The position numbers and the translations under genes were made by a program. A model generated the notes under the pieces. That model saw only the letters and a program-made list of their open reading frames with translations, was not told the origin of the DNA and did not search any database. Source: Mycoplasmoides gallisepticum (GTDB taxonomy: Bacteria > Bacillota_I > Bacilli_A > Mycoplasmatales > Mycoplasmoidaceae). Taken from it: 64,000 nt of DNA. The stretch spans positions 682,001 through 746,000 of the forward strand of contig NZ_LS991952.1 in the NCBI RefSeq assembly GCF_900476085.1, written 5' to 3'. Below are positions 31,519-44,152 of the stretch, piece by piece (position 1 is the stretch's first letter; every line of letters starts with the position of its first letter).

Positions 31519-33256
31519 GAAAAGTTGGTTTCATGTGGAAATAAAAATGAAACAAAAGAAGACAGCACAAATGAAACAGTAAAAACTGAAAAGACTTTAA
31601 CTAATAAGAATGATGAAGCTGCAAGTGAGAACCAAAATCCAACTAATGAAGGCAGTTCTTCAACTAGTAATGATAAAAACACTAGTGAACAACCAAAACT
31701 AGTAAATAATGAAGCTTGTTAGTGAACAAAACAACGCGCAAACAGCTCCATCAGCTAAAAATAATGCTGAAAAAACTTTACTACTAGAATGAGTAGGACA
31801 ATATGTCCAAAAAGCTAAAAACTTAGTTAGTGTAATTAGTTCTCATAGTGGTAGCGAAGAAAAAAAAGATTAGCTGATCAAATTAATTTATATTCGCAGA
31901 TTCTTGAATCACAATATAAGCAAATTGGTTCAGCTAAAGATAGTGAAGTTGGATCATACAAATCAAATCTAAGTGCATATACAGCATACATCGATTAAGC
32001 ATACAACTTGTATTCAAGTGATGTTAATTCTTCATCTGATCAAGGCAGACCAAAATCACAAGGAGAATTAGCCCTTGAAAAAGCTGAATCATGAGTTAGA
32101 GAATTAAAAATTAAAGCTCATCAGGTTGGAGATGCGGTTCAATATGCATCAGTTATGCAAAACATAAAGGCAATTGAAAATTCATTAGCTGATTATAAAG
32201 ATAACCCTTCTTACCCAACAAACAGCGCTATTCTTAACGTTTACGTGTCAGATAGAGGACCAACCTTTAACACTTATCATGCTACCTTAGATCAAATCAA
32301 TAAATATCAAGCATCAGTTCAAAAAGAAGTAGCTGCTCAAAAGGCTGCTGAACAAACATTTAACGCGATTCCAACAATCACTGGAAATAATAAAGGATCT
32401 GTTCAAACCCCTCAATATCAACCAAAATACAATGAAATTTTTAATGCTTTACTTAAAACATACGGAAGCGGTGAGCAGGGTGGTCTGTATAGCGATAGAG
32501 ATAAATACGCTTACTACGACTCATTTATTAACGATCCTAAATTTGTTCAAACCGTTAATAAATATAAAGAGATGTTCAAAAAAGAACTTGAGGCTGGAAG
32601 AGGTGAATTCAGTAACTCGCTTTAGGGCAAATTAAATTAGATCCAAATGACATTGAAGTATTTAGACCACTTATTGCTTTTAATGATCATTATTCACATA
32701 TGCGAACAGCTAACTACAACAAGCTTAGAGAAAAAATGAATCTTCCTTTATTTAAAGACTATTCAAAAATCTTTACAGAAGAAGATAAAGCAAAACTAAT
32801 CTTACAAGGTCTATTAGGATCAATAAGAGGTGATTTAATTAGGGATAAAGCAGTTATAAGAGGCAGAGTTGTAACTACAGGTCACTCATATAATATTGGA
32901 ACTGATAACGTGATGAAAAAACACCACCTTCTATATAGTGAAAACTACTATGGAAGTTACAACACACCAACTATTTCAACCAGAAATGTTGGACTTAGTG
33001 ATGGTCTTTTAGCAACTAGAATGTTTAAAACGGTTTTAGGAGAAAAAGACTCTTTCAAAAACACCAGTTTTATCAAGGCGGGAAAGATACTTCAGATAAC
33101 TGAGGTCACTTACTAAACGCTGTTACAGCTGAAAACGTTGGAGTCTATGGTACTGTTATAGCTCTTATAACCAAAACAAAAGATTATAACAAAGAATATC
33201 AAAACGGTTATGACGTAACGATTAATGATATGACTTTTAAAGCTTCACCAAAATAA
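31519..33256 (+). pseudogene. Decayed lipoprotein gene
   Basis: The frame starts with LVSCGNKNETKED, a lipobox remnant whose signal-peptide coding part is lost (TAA at 31516 just before). Reading frames then change or stop at about 31720, 31871 (TAG), 31997 (TAA), 32623 (TAG) and near 33080. Restoring the frames gives a continuous protein: a Lys/Asn/Glu-rich start, a helical middle (LADYKDNPSYPTNSAILNV, EFSNS-LGQIKLDPNDIEVF) and an end in DVTINDMTFKASPK. The C-terminal parts have normal codon use, so inactivation is recent. Family not recognised. It ends at a good terminator. Confidence 0.85.
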
Positions 33257-33268
33257 AAATAACCTAAC

Positions 33269-33302
33269 AAAAAACTCTACCAATTAAAGTAGAGTTTTTT
33301 TA
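33269..33302 (+). terminator. Terminator of the decayed lipoprotein gene
   Basis: A 10-bp AAAACTCTAC/GTAGAGTTTT stem with an 8-nt loop and a T7 run on the plus strand. Confidence 0.88.
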
Positions 33303-33434
33303 TTAATGTTTCATTAGTTCATCTAAGTTATTGTTTGAAGATATCAAATATAGTTACTTTCAATAAGCTCGAATTTTTTAAAATTAAACTATTTTAATTA
33401 AAGATTAATGTTTACAATTTGTATTATTTTAAGC

Positions 33435-33644
33435 GTAAATCCACAGCTTTCTCAGATCAATGCTTCACCTCTGTACATCACCTCTCCCAACCAAAACGCT
33501 TTAAACACTCATTACAACTATCTAAACCAACTTTTTAAGTAATAAAGATCTCAACTAACCAATATAAAGAGTAACTTCACTACCAAATTAAACAAATGAT
33601 CTGAACAATCATTGATCCCAAGATCTCTTATCGATACAAATCTT
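33435..33644 (+). pseudogene. Remnant of the 3' end of an unknown plus-strand gene
   Basis: 33435-33542 reads as 35 codons plus TAA with coding-like composition (VNPQLSQINASPLYITSP, NTHYNYLNQLFK), richer in G+C than the flanks. A second piece (about 33565-33644), one frame over, reads SNFTTKLNKWSEQSLIPRSL and stops at TAA, with one TGA as Trp. A strong plus-strand terminator follows directly. I do not recognise the protein. The evidence is composition, frame continuity and the terminator, so moderate confidence only. Confidence 0.45.
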
Positions 33645-33679
33645 ATATAAAGATTTAAATTAGATCTTTATATTTTTTT
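33645..33679 (+). terminator. Plus-strand terminator after the 33435 remnant
   Basis: A 10-bp ATATAAAGAT/ATCTTTATAT stem with a 9-nt loop followed by T6 on the plus strand only. No intact plus-strand gene precedes it. Confidence 0.75.
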
Positions 33680-33694
33680 CTCACACCTTCTAAC

Positions 33695-35854
33695 CTAAGG
33701 ATGACTAAATAGATATGTGCTATTAGAGAAGTTATTGTTTTGTGATCAAACTAAATATTTAGCTAACGCTTCACGGTAAGAATTAGTTTGATTAGGGTAT
33801 TTTTGCTTATTAGTTCCATCGATTAAATTATATGGTTCGATGTTAATCTTAAATCTTGATGCTCGGTTTGGATTACTGTATCTAACATTTATGTTAAGTG
33901 ACTTTTTGGTGTCGTTAGCTAAATAATCAAAAAGACCTCTGTTATTTTCTTCTTGTTGTGGATCACCACCATTATATCCACCCCAAAAGATTCCAAATGG
34001 TAAACCATATTTAGAATAAACAACACTACCACTTGAACCAGATCTTAAAGATGAGCGTAAAACTTCTTGGGTAATTCCATATTGGTGGTAATACTTATTA
34101 TGATAAGACTGGATTAAACCTGTTATATCTTGGGTTTTATTAACTAAGCCAGAGTTAATATTTGGTTTTAACTGATAGTTTGGATCTTTGTTTAGATTAT
34201 TTTGTACCCATCTAAAGTTTACTCTTGAACTATTACTAGAGTCTTCTACTCCTGGATAACCTGCAATATAAGCTTTATTAATCTCTTCAAAGCTATAAGC
34301 ATTAGGTTGGTTTTGATCTATTGAAGGATAATCTAAATCTACGTATGGTAGATCTTGATTAGTTAAGTTTAATTGTCCTGGGAGTTTGGCCAATCTTGAT
34401 GATTCGTTTAGTTCATGAATGGCTTCTAAAACATATTTACGTAATAATCTTGAACCATTGTATCTTTGAGCTGTTTCGTTAGCTAACATTTTTGGACTAA
34501 GATTAACAACAACACTAAGAACAGCAAAATCTTTATATAAACCGATTCCTTGTTCTAGATACTTATCAGCAATCTTAGTTCTAGATTCAGCATCTTTTGG
34601 GTATGTGTGTTCTAACAGATTCTTATCATCTAGTCTGTTGTTAACAAACTGAGTTTTGAATTGGTTAGCTCAGTATGATGAAAACTCTTGTGTTGTTTCT
34701 TGATCATTAACAAAGTCTACTGCAGCAAAAACAGTTTGGGGAATTGTTAATCTTTGACTACTAACTCTTCACGAATTAGCTCGGTTAGGAACCCTATTAT
34801 AAAAAGCGGTATTATCTAGTAATGTCGCATACTTAACGACACTATTATTTAAGCTAGAATTTTGCGCACTAAACTCTACTTGATCAGATTTCCCTAATGA
34901 AAAACCAATCGTTTCAGGTGCTGATTTTAAATCTGTAACAGGACGATCAAAATCATTCTTATTTCATAAAGTTTGAGCAACATGCAAGTTAGTAGCTAAA
35001 AACAAACGATAAAGATCTGGGTTTTGTGGACTAACTTGATAATCTAATAATCAGCCCGTACCATTGTTTAGATAATAAAGTTGTTCAATATTTGAATTTG
35101 AACTATTCTTTCTTGTATAGCGCGTATAAAATTCCAATGAGAACGTTCGATCATAGATCTTTTTATAGATCTCTTGATCACTAAAAACTCTTAATTTAGT
35201 TTCGCTTGAAGAAGGTTCTGGTTTTTTAGTTTCATCAACTTTTTTAGTTTCATCAACCGTTGTTGGTGATGAACTTTGATCAGTTGATGATTCATCAGAA
35301 GAGTTTAGGTTTTTTTCTTGATCAGTTGATGGTTCATCAGAGGTTGGGGGTGGTGTAGTATCAGTTGATTCATCATTATTAGAATTCTCAGGCTTCTTGA
35401 CATTATCTGTATCATTCTTAGGTTGACTAACAGGTTCTTGCTTTTTTAAGAAACCATTGATCTCTAAACTAACTTGTTTAAACTCTACCGGATTACTATT
35501 CTTCTTTTCTAAAGTGACGATAAAAGATAAGATCCCATTAGAATCATCAGCACTAAACCCACCTACTTTAATATCAACTAAATTATTTAAATCTTGTTGC
35601 TCATCAGCTTTTTGAACTAACTTTAGTTCAAAATATCGCGAGAAATTTGAACTAGTAATATTACTAGCTAAAAGATCATTATGTGTTAACTTGTCACTAA
35701 CAGTTAGATCGTTACTAGTTATATTACTAAGCTTAATCGTATCAGACTCATTCTTGAAAGAAAAGAAACTTTCAGGGTTAAAACAAGATGATGAAATCAC
35801 ACTTAGCCCACTTAATGAACAGAATAATTTTAATCAAGTTGTTTTTTTGGCCAT
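33695..35854 (-). CDS. MIP-type lipoprotein serine protease (mycoplasma immunoglobulin protease family)
   Basis: 719-residue lipoprotein; lipobox VISSSC (Cys near residue 24), then a Ser/Thr/Asp/Pro-rich linker with SSDEST and TDQ repeats near residues 150-215. The catalytic part shows trypsin-like elements: NGTGWLLDYQ, His291 in ATNLHVAQTL, Asp442 in KDFAVLSVVV and Ser608 in SGSSGSVVYS, followed by GLPFGIFWGGY. This matches the DUF31/MIP peptidases, which cleave the antibody heavy chain when held by a MIB partner. No MIB gene is seen nearby. The stop is TAG at 33695 because a TGA at 33746 is Trp. A TATAAT box lies at 35884-35889. Confidence 0.85.
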
Positions 35855-35883
35855 AAACGATTGGATTTAATCTTAATTAAGTA

Positions 35884-35889
35884 ATTATA
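35884..35889 (-). promoter_or_regulatory. -10 box of the MIP-type gene
   Basis: TATAAT on the minus strand, 29 nt before the ATG at 35854. Confidence 0.5.
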
Positions 35890-36055
35890 GAATATCCACA
35901 CTTATATGTATAGATATTTGCTTTCTGTTTTAGAGATAAAAAAACTAGTTTGGGTATTTAGTATCTTAGTTTTATCTTGAAATTAATCTCAAGATCTCTT
36001 TTTTATCAAACACTCCAGGAAATTTTATCTATTTAATATAAAACTTTGAGATATG

Positions 36056-36094
36056 AAAAACAATAATTCTTCGCATATGGAATGAATTATTGTT
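36056..36094 (-). terminator. Terminator of dnaK
   Basis: An 11-bp AACAATAATTC/GAATTATTGTT stem followed by a T5 run on the minus strand, about 43 nt after the dnaK stop codon. Confidence 0.85.
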
Positions 36095-36136
36095 CCACTT
36101 TAATTTAGAGGGGGTTATTTTTGAACTTAGATCTCA

Positions 36137-37924
<1,788 letters not shown>

Positions 37925-37997
37925 TTATATCCTTTCAAATCAATTGTTAAAGTTGCAAAGCCAATTATTTAAATTTTGGTTATGTTCTATGCAAAAT

Positions 37998-38038
37998 ATT
38001 ATATAAAAAGATTAGCACTTTTGCAAGTAGATTGCTAA
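37998..38038 (-). promoter_or_regulatory. CIRCE operator and -10 box of dnaK
   Basis: The inverted repeat TTAGCACTT-N9-GATTGCTAA (38012-38038) matches the CIRCE consensus TTAGCACTC-N9-GAGTGCTAA at 16 of 18 arm positions. TATAAT (minus) lies at 37998-38003, so the operator covers the -35 region. In bacteria CIRCE is bound by the repressor HrcA and released by heat stress; control of dnaK by HrcA is therefore expected. Confidence 0.9.
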
Positions 38039-38075
38039 TTTATTTTTTGGTTCGAAGCATTTTTGGGTAATTGTT

Positions 38076-38081
38076 TATAAT
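38076..38081 (+). promoter_or_regulatory. -10 box of the 38104 membrane gene
   Basis: TATAAT on the plus strand, 22 nt before the proposed TTG start. Confidence 0.55.
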
Positions 38082-38103
38082 ATAAACAAAGAAATCAAAA
38101 AGT

Positions 38104-39267
38104 TTGAATAAACAAAATATTTTAGAAAAAAATAAACCAAATATTAAACGAATAAGCGTTACAATTGTTAGCTTTATTGTTTTGCTTATTGCTGTTTTGA
38201 CGTTTATCTTTTTAAAAAATATTAGTTTTAAAAAGATTTTTGATATCTTAAGAGATCCATCTGATACCAGACAAAAAGTATTTATTTTCTTAATTTTTGC
38301 TTGTATGGTTTATGGGTTTTTGTGACAGTTTTTAACCCTTTATATTATTGCTAGAAGATATAAAGTTAAGGCCAGATGATATGATTGGCTTATCTATGCA
38401 CTTGTTAGTACACTAATTAATAATGTAACACCCTTTGCTGCTGGTGCAGAACCTTATAAGGTTTATTGGTTAGTTAAAAACAAGGTTAAATTATCAGATG
38501 CAATTACGGTTGTAGGGGCAACAGCAATCTATTGATCGATCGTACAGATTACTGTAACCTGACCTAGTTTTATTTATATATCTACTAATTACAATCTTTT
38601 AATCGAATCTAAAAACGGAATAATCGCTTATTGATTCTCGTTTTTTGGAATGTTAGTTGACTTCGGTATTTTTACTACCTTTGCTACAGCAGTTTTTAGT
38701 GTTAAATTCCACCTATTTGTTTATAAAGTAGTTAATAAGATTAGAAAGTTACTAAAACTTAAAGATTTAACTGAAGACAAGCGTTTGGAATACGTAAATC
38801 AAAAAAAGGCATTTATTAAGGAGTTTAAACACTATTGAGTTGTGATCTTTATGTTTTTGTTCACAGCTAGTTTAGTAATTTTTCAATATAGTTCAGTTTA
38901 TATGTCTTTAGTGATTTTGGATTCTAAATTAACTTATTTATATAACTTTATAAAAGTTTTCAATTTTAGTAATGTAGCTATAACTGCTAATAACTTTATT
39001 CCAATCCCTGGTGGTGAAGGTACTATTCAAGTAACTTTAGAATTATATTTCCAGTCGTTAGTTAATCCTTCTTTACTATCTAGGGAATTTATTAGGTATT
39101 TTGATTCTAAAGCATTTAATACCGATATTAATAACACGATTTTTTTATGAAGATTTGCTTTATTCTACTTACCAACAATGATCGGAATTATCCCTTCACT
39201 TTATGAAATAATTGTCTACTTTAAATCGTTACATAAACCAAAGAATAATACTGTAATTATTACTTAG
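38104..39267 (+). CDS. Lysylphosphatidylglycerol-synthase-type flippase domain membrane protein (UPF0104-like)
   Basis: 387 residues, about 7-8 membrane helices. Two hallmarks of the LPG synthase transmembrane/UPF0104 family are visible: LINNVTPFAAGAEPYKVYWL near residue 105 and NFIPIPGGEGTIQ near residue 300. Such domains move lipids or glycolipids across the membrane; no C-terminal synthase domain is present. No ATG fits the N-terminus; TTG at 38104 is chosen, without a Shine-Dalgarno site, and the transcript would be nearly leaderless. It is divergent from dnaK across the CIRCE region. Substrate unknown. Confidence 0.82.
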
Positions 39268-39872
39268 ATAAATCTCGATTAAATTCTTCGTTTTTATCAA
39301 AATCTGCGGTAAAAATTGATATTTTTTAATAGGTAAAATTATTTTTTATTCAATAACACTTTTACTTCTTAAACTTTCAAACTAGTAATTTAAAATGGTT
39401 ATTTTCTTTCACAAAAAAAGTAAAACTTTGATAAAAAGTTGATAACTCAGATTGAGCATAAATGTTTTGGGAAGATTCTTAACTAACCTAAGTGAATTAC
39501 ACTAGTTGCTAGCATTTTTTTGTTAACTATTTTGAAGCTGTTAGACTTTTGTCTTGCTCGTCGTTAAATTAGAAAAATCTCATTTCAGATTAATCTTATT
39601 GAAAATCATCGGTAAAACTAACGAATTTTAAAAGGCCTAAAGATAATCACTTAGTTAATTCTTCTACTTAAGAAATCAACTAAGCAACTATAGAGATTTG
39701 AAAATCCATTCTTGCGTTTCCTATCATATTTCTTTTACTGATAGTATTCTTGTCTTAGCTGTTAAAATATATAAGAATAAATAGAAATAGATATTAAACC
39801 AATACAATTATTAAAATTTAATTATCGATTCCATAATTAATTAAATAAAAAATAGGCTTATATAAAATACGT
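39268..39872. other. Long intergenic region without a recognised gene
   Basis: About 600 bp, AT-rich, with stops in all frames under code 4 at short intervals. No tRNA or structured RNA was recognised and no clear terminator. A TATAAA-type -10 near 39861 serves the channel gene downstream. Confidence 0.5.
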
Positions 39873-41072
39873 ATGAATTTAGGGTTTAGCAAATTTAAAA
39901 TTGGCCGAAATAAATTAATGAGGATTCTATCGATTATCGTTTGATCTAAATCAGATATCGATGAACACCTAGTTCAATATGAAAAAAGAATAAAACTTTT
40001 TAGAGGGATTTATGCCCTTATTATTGTTTTTGCTTCTTTGATCAGTTTTGTAACATTAGTAATTACGCCAAAAACTGATAATAACAATATCTTTGCTCAA
40101 TTTGCAAAAGTAACTTTACTTTTAACATTTTTTGTTTTCATAACAGACTGATTGGCCCATGCATTTACTTACAAGTATGCAACAGGACAACCACAGATAA
40201 AATTTATTAAAGCATTCTTAAAATACTTTTTCACATTTAATAGTATTGTCATTATTATCTGTGTCCTTTCATCCGGTCAAGCAATTAAATTCTTTGTTAC
40301 CAACTTAAGCGCTACCAACGAATTAATCTTTGCTTCATTTCAATCACTAGCTTTAGTTAAAACAATTAGATTGTTCATGGTTTTAAGTTTATTTAAACCA
40401 TTTGGTGCAATTACTAGTGTCTTTGTTACTCAAAAGAAACTATTAACTTCAGTTTTTTTAATTATCATTGTTTTAATTATCTTGTTTGCAATCATTATCT
40501 GATCACAAGAAACAGTTGAATTACTTCGTAAGCGAGCTGCTTTCTTAGCTCAAGTAAGTGATAACTACTTAAATTTCCCTCAGTTTGCAGTCTTTATTGA
40601 CCTAAACAAGCTTATGCAAGGATCTGGACAGTATGAAGAAGCAATCAACAAGATCACAGATGCTCAGATTCAAGCAGCAGCAAGTGCTTTAAATTCAGTT
40701 GATGCATCTAATTTTGCTAGCTTAAGTTCGGGATATGTTCAAAACTTTACTGAAGCCTTTTATTTCACAACAATAACATTAACGACAGTAGGTTATGGTG
40801 ACTTTGTTCCCCATGCACCAATCTCACGGGTGATTGTTAGCTTTATCTCTTTATTAGCTATTTCAATTATTGCAATCCCTTCAGGGATTATTGCTGGTTC
40901 GTTCTTAACTGAAATGCAAAAATCATCTGAAAGAAATAAAGTAAAAACTAAGAAAAACCCTGATAATAAAAAAGATAATTTCTTTATGATTCCTAAAAAG
41001 AAACAAGCAGAAACTAACATTAAGAAAAAACCGTTGGATCAGTGTGAGCTAATTCCAATTAAACAAAATTAA
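39873..41072 (+). CDS. Voltage-gated-like potassium channel
   Basis: 399 residues. The selectivity filter TVGYGD is at residues 305-310, between a pore helix (FTEAFYFTTITLT) and a last membrane helix (ISLLAISIIAIPSGIIAGSF). Upstream are about five membrane segments, with an S4-like stretch KTIRLFMVLSLFKPFG carrying positive charges. The C-terminus is Lys-rich and cytosolic. This is a six-helix K+ channel architecture. The start ATG lies only about 7 nt after a TATAAAAT box, so the mRNA is probably leaderless. mscL follows after 53 nt, giving a small osmotic or ion-control pair. Confidence 0.9.
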
Positions 41073-41125
41073 TAAAATTATTAAAATACTATACAATTTC
41101 AATTGGTCAAAATTAAATTCAAAAT

Positions 41126-41788
41126 ATGAAAGATCTTTTTAATAAGGATAAACAAGTGTCGCTAAGTAAGAATGCGATGAAAAATGCTACCCAAGTTGTT
41201 AAACGTGGGAACATTTTTATGTTAGCAATTGGTCTATTGCTAGGGACTAGCTTCAATGCTGTGATCGCATCATTAGCAAACGACGTAATTATTGCAGCAA
41301 TTGCTAAATTATATAACGTTCAAGATTTGCAAAAATGACAAGTTCAAGGAATTTTCATTGGTAAATTCTTTGCTGCTTTACTTAGCTTTGTAATTATTAA
41401 CGTCATCTTAGTTTCAGCACTATTTGTTTCTTATTACATAATCGAAGTCCGTAAGGCAATAAAAGCTAAACAGTTACTTGCTGAAGGAGTTAATCCAACT
41501 ACTACAAAACCTATTGAGATCAACAAAGACGAAAAGATTATTGAATTACTAGAATATAACAATATGTTGTTGCAACAACAAATTGAGATCTTTGGTAAAG
41601 CTCATAATATGAAAGTTGAGATCTTATCTAAGAAGTTTAGTGATTCTGTTATCAGTGTTCCATTTGATATTAATAAACCAGAACCTCAAAGTGTTGAAGC
41701 AGCTAACCTTGAAAAGATGTTAAGACCTAACGCTCAAAATGCTGTAAGCACTAGCAACTGAAGTGGTACTGAAGGTTTAATCGGATAA
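41126..41788 (+). CDS. mscL: Large-conductance mechanosensitive channel MscL
   Basis: 220 residues. The first helix with its conserved start is visible (VKRGNIFMLAIGLLLGTSFNAVIASLANDVI), matching the MscL family pattern of F/R-GN-x-x-x-L-A-x-G-x-x-x-G-x-x-F; the second helix is FFAALLSFVIINVILVSALFVSYYII. The C-terminal cytoplasmic helix is extended, as in other mycoplasmas, by about 80 residues. It opens under membrane tension to release solutes. It lies 53 nt after the K+ channel gene and ends at a bidirectional terminator. Confidence 0.9.
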
Positions 41789-41805
41789 ATTAAGAAAAAT
41801 AAAAC

Positions 41806-41842
41806 AATAAGGAGATGAAATCATTTCATCTCCTTATTTTAT
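41806..41842. terminator. Bidirectional terminator
   Basis: A 15-bp AATAAGGAGATGAAA/TTTCATCTCCTTATT stem with a 3-nt loop between convergent mscL and the permease gene. Confidence 0.9.
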
Positions 41843-43597
41843 TTAGATAATTAGTTCGTCAACTTCGACGTTAACTTCTTTTAAAGCAGCTTTTAAATCA
41901 TCATTTAGATCTTTGGTTTTTAAGGTTTCGATGTAATCTAATAACTCTTGCTTAAAGCTGGTTTTCTTCACTTCGGATTTAATTCTTAATTTAGCCAGTT
42001 CTCCTTTAGAGACCGATCCATACCTTTTAATCATCAACTGATTCTCGATCAAGATCGGAATAAACATGATGAATAAGAAAACAAATAAAACAAGTACTAA
42101 TAAGATTCTTGAGATATAAACGTTTTTGTATTGATCATTAAATGGGATATTATAAAGCAATAATGCATCGGCTATCGGTTGGAAAAACGTTAAACTAACT
42201 GAAACAACCATCGTAAAAATGGCACAGACTGCACTAGGAACAAAGATCTTGGATTTATTTACTTTAATCTTATTAGTTTTTCGATTAGCCAGTCCACCCA
42301 TGATTGCTATTACGATATAAACAAACGCGATTACAGATGTCCAGTTAGCCATTAGATCAGAAAAACTATAGATCCTTCCCACACCTGTTCCATAATCAGC
42401 ATCTGAATAACTATTATCAATATAACCCAAACCACCAATCAGACTAGCAATAATCACAACTGGAACTGCCAAAATTAAGTTATATTGCATCCCTACCACT
42501 ACTTTATTTGGTGAGATCTTATTAATTAGTTTCATACTAAAAGGTAGTTCAAACTTTTTAATTAGATCTTCCATAAATCGGTTAGCTCATAAACTAAGTC
42601 CGTTAATGATTCCTAGGATTCCCACACCGATTGTGATTTGGAACGCCGCATAAAGCGGTAATAGATCATTTCTTGCGAAATATGCCTTAAACCCAAATGG
42701 TGAACCATCAGTAGAACCTAATGACATGGCAATAGCCATGATTAGATAAACTAAAGTAACAAACAATAAGCCGATTAAAATTGCTAAGGGTGTCTTTTGG
42801 GGTTTTTTCATCTCGGTTTGGATCCCAGCAGCATAATAAAACCCATCATAAGCAAAGTAGATCCCACCAACTGAGATAAATAAACCAAACCCAGGTGATA
42901 GATTACTAAAACTATATTTAGTGGCTAAATCAGTCGTTGCACTATTTTGAAACCCTAACCCAATCTTGGGGTTGACAGGTTTAGAACCATTATGATTAAA
43001 GATTACAAACCCTAAGATGATTGCTAACAATAATGGTAGAAACTTAACAACTGAAATAATTAAATTTTGAAAATTAGCCGCTGATGAACTAATCCCTGAC
43101 ACCACAATAAAATAAGCTGAAATCCCAACAGAGACAAGCATTAAAATTGCTCAATCTGCTTTGGTATTTAGTCCATGATAATTCTCATTAAATCCCCTAA
43201 TCCCATCCTGGATTGATAAAAGAAAGAAAAATGGCATGAAAAAATATGTCAATGGCACATAAATATAGACCATGAAATTCTTACACGTTTTATACACGTA
43301 ATGATTATTAAACGTTTGACACCACCCAATAATTGATAAATTATCATTACGTCCGCTTGAGATCTCTACTAAAGCTAGTGCCATCGAAGTCACAGAAAAA
43401 GCCGCAAATAACCAACTAAAGATCGCAAACGCTAATGAATAATGCGAATTCTGTAATACTGCTTGAGCTTTAAAAAAGATTCCTGCTCCAATTGATGAAC
43501 CGATCGCAATCGTAATCCCTGAAAAAAATCCAATCTTCTTGGATTTAGGCGCATCTTTTAACGATCGGTTCTTTTTGTTCATTCTTATGATAGGCAT
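41843..43597 (-). CDS. APC-family amino acid permease
   Basis: 584 residues with about 12 membrane helices. The N-terminal signature IGFFSGITIAIGSSIGAGIFFKA is the conserved APC superfamily helix 1 with the G-S-x-IGAGIF substrate-binding break, and FAYDGFYYAAGIQTEMKKPQKTPL is the helix 6-7 region with the E-M-K-x-P motif. It should import an amino acid or exchange amino acids or polyamines; the substrate cannot be read. The C-terminal 50 residues form a soluble tail. Start at 43597, or at the Met five codons later. Three TGA codons join the pieces. Confidence 0.92.
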
Positions 43598-43693
43598 CGT
43601 TATGTTTTTTTAATAAAAATTTAGCTTATCTAAGATCTAGATAAGTGTTCTTAATAAAGATTAATGATCTAACTAAAAAAATGATCAATTTTT

Positions 43694-44059
43694 TTATCGA
43701 TTTTTTAGTTGGTTAATCTGTTCAGATAAACTGCTAGCATAATCACCACACACCAAAGATAAGTCGTTACTAGCTCACATAATCCCATTAATTTTTAAGC
43801 GACTTTTAATCTGATCTTGGTTAACTTTGGTTTTATCAACCACGTTGATTTTAATCATATTCAACGTGGCTTGGGTGGTTTGAATATTTTCAAGTCCACC
43901 TAAGATATTAATCAATTGGTCAAGATCAAAGGGAAGTTTTTCTGATTTAATTAATTCATGATTAATCTGACTTGAAATTCTTTTAGCTTTTCTCGTGGCT
44001 ACTAGTTTTAGAATACCAAAGGTAATAATGTTTAAAAAGATTCAAGTAAATTTATTCAT
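43694..44059 (-). CDS. PTS EIIB-like small protein
   Basis: 121 residues: an N-terminal hydrophobic segment (MNKFTWIFLNIITFGILKL), then a domain with FDLDQLINILGGLENIQTTQATLNMIKINVVDKTKV, which resembles the glucose/beta-glucoside EIIB fold (I-x-x-LGG-x-x-N-I). The usual phosphorylatable Cys after the ALGG-x-x-N-I strand (x-x-x-C-x-T-R-L-R) is replaced here by Gln-Thr-Thr-Gln-Ala-Thr-Leu. It is therefore probably not a working phosphotransfer domain; a homolog of MG129 as I recall. Not in the track because TGA codons break it. Confidence 0.72.
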
Positions 44060-44152
44060 TTTGAAATACAAACAAGTCTAATAGAATTAATCAAAAATAT
44101 ATTAGATATTTTTTCTAATTATAAGCTTTTTAATTTTAGCTAACCACTAGAA

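Noticed and set aside
33746-33748. TGA as the end of the MIP-type gene
   Set aside because: TGA encodes Trp here; the frame continues 16 more codons to TAG at 33695-33697.
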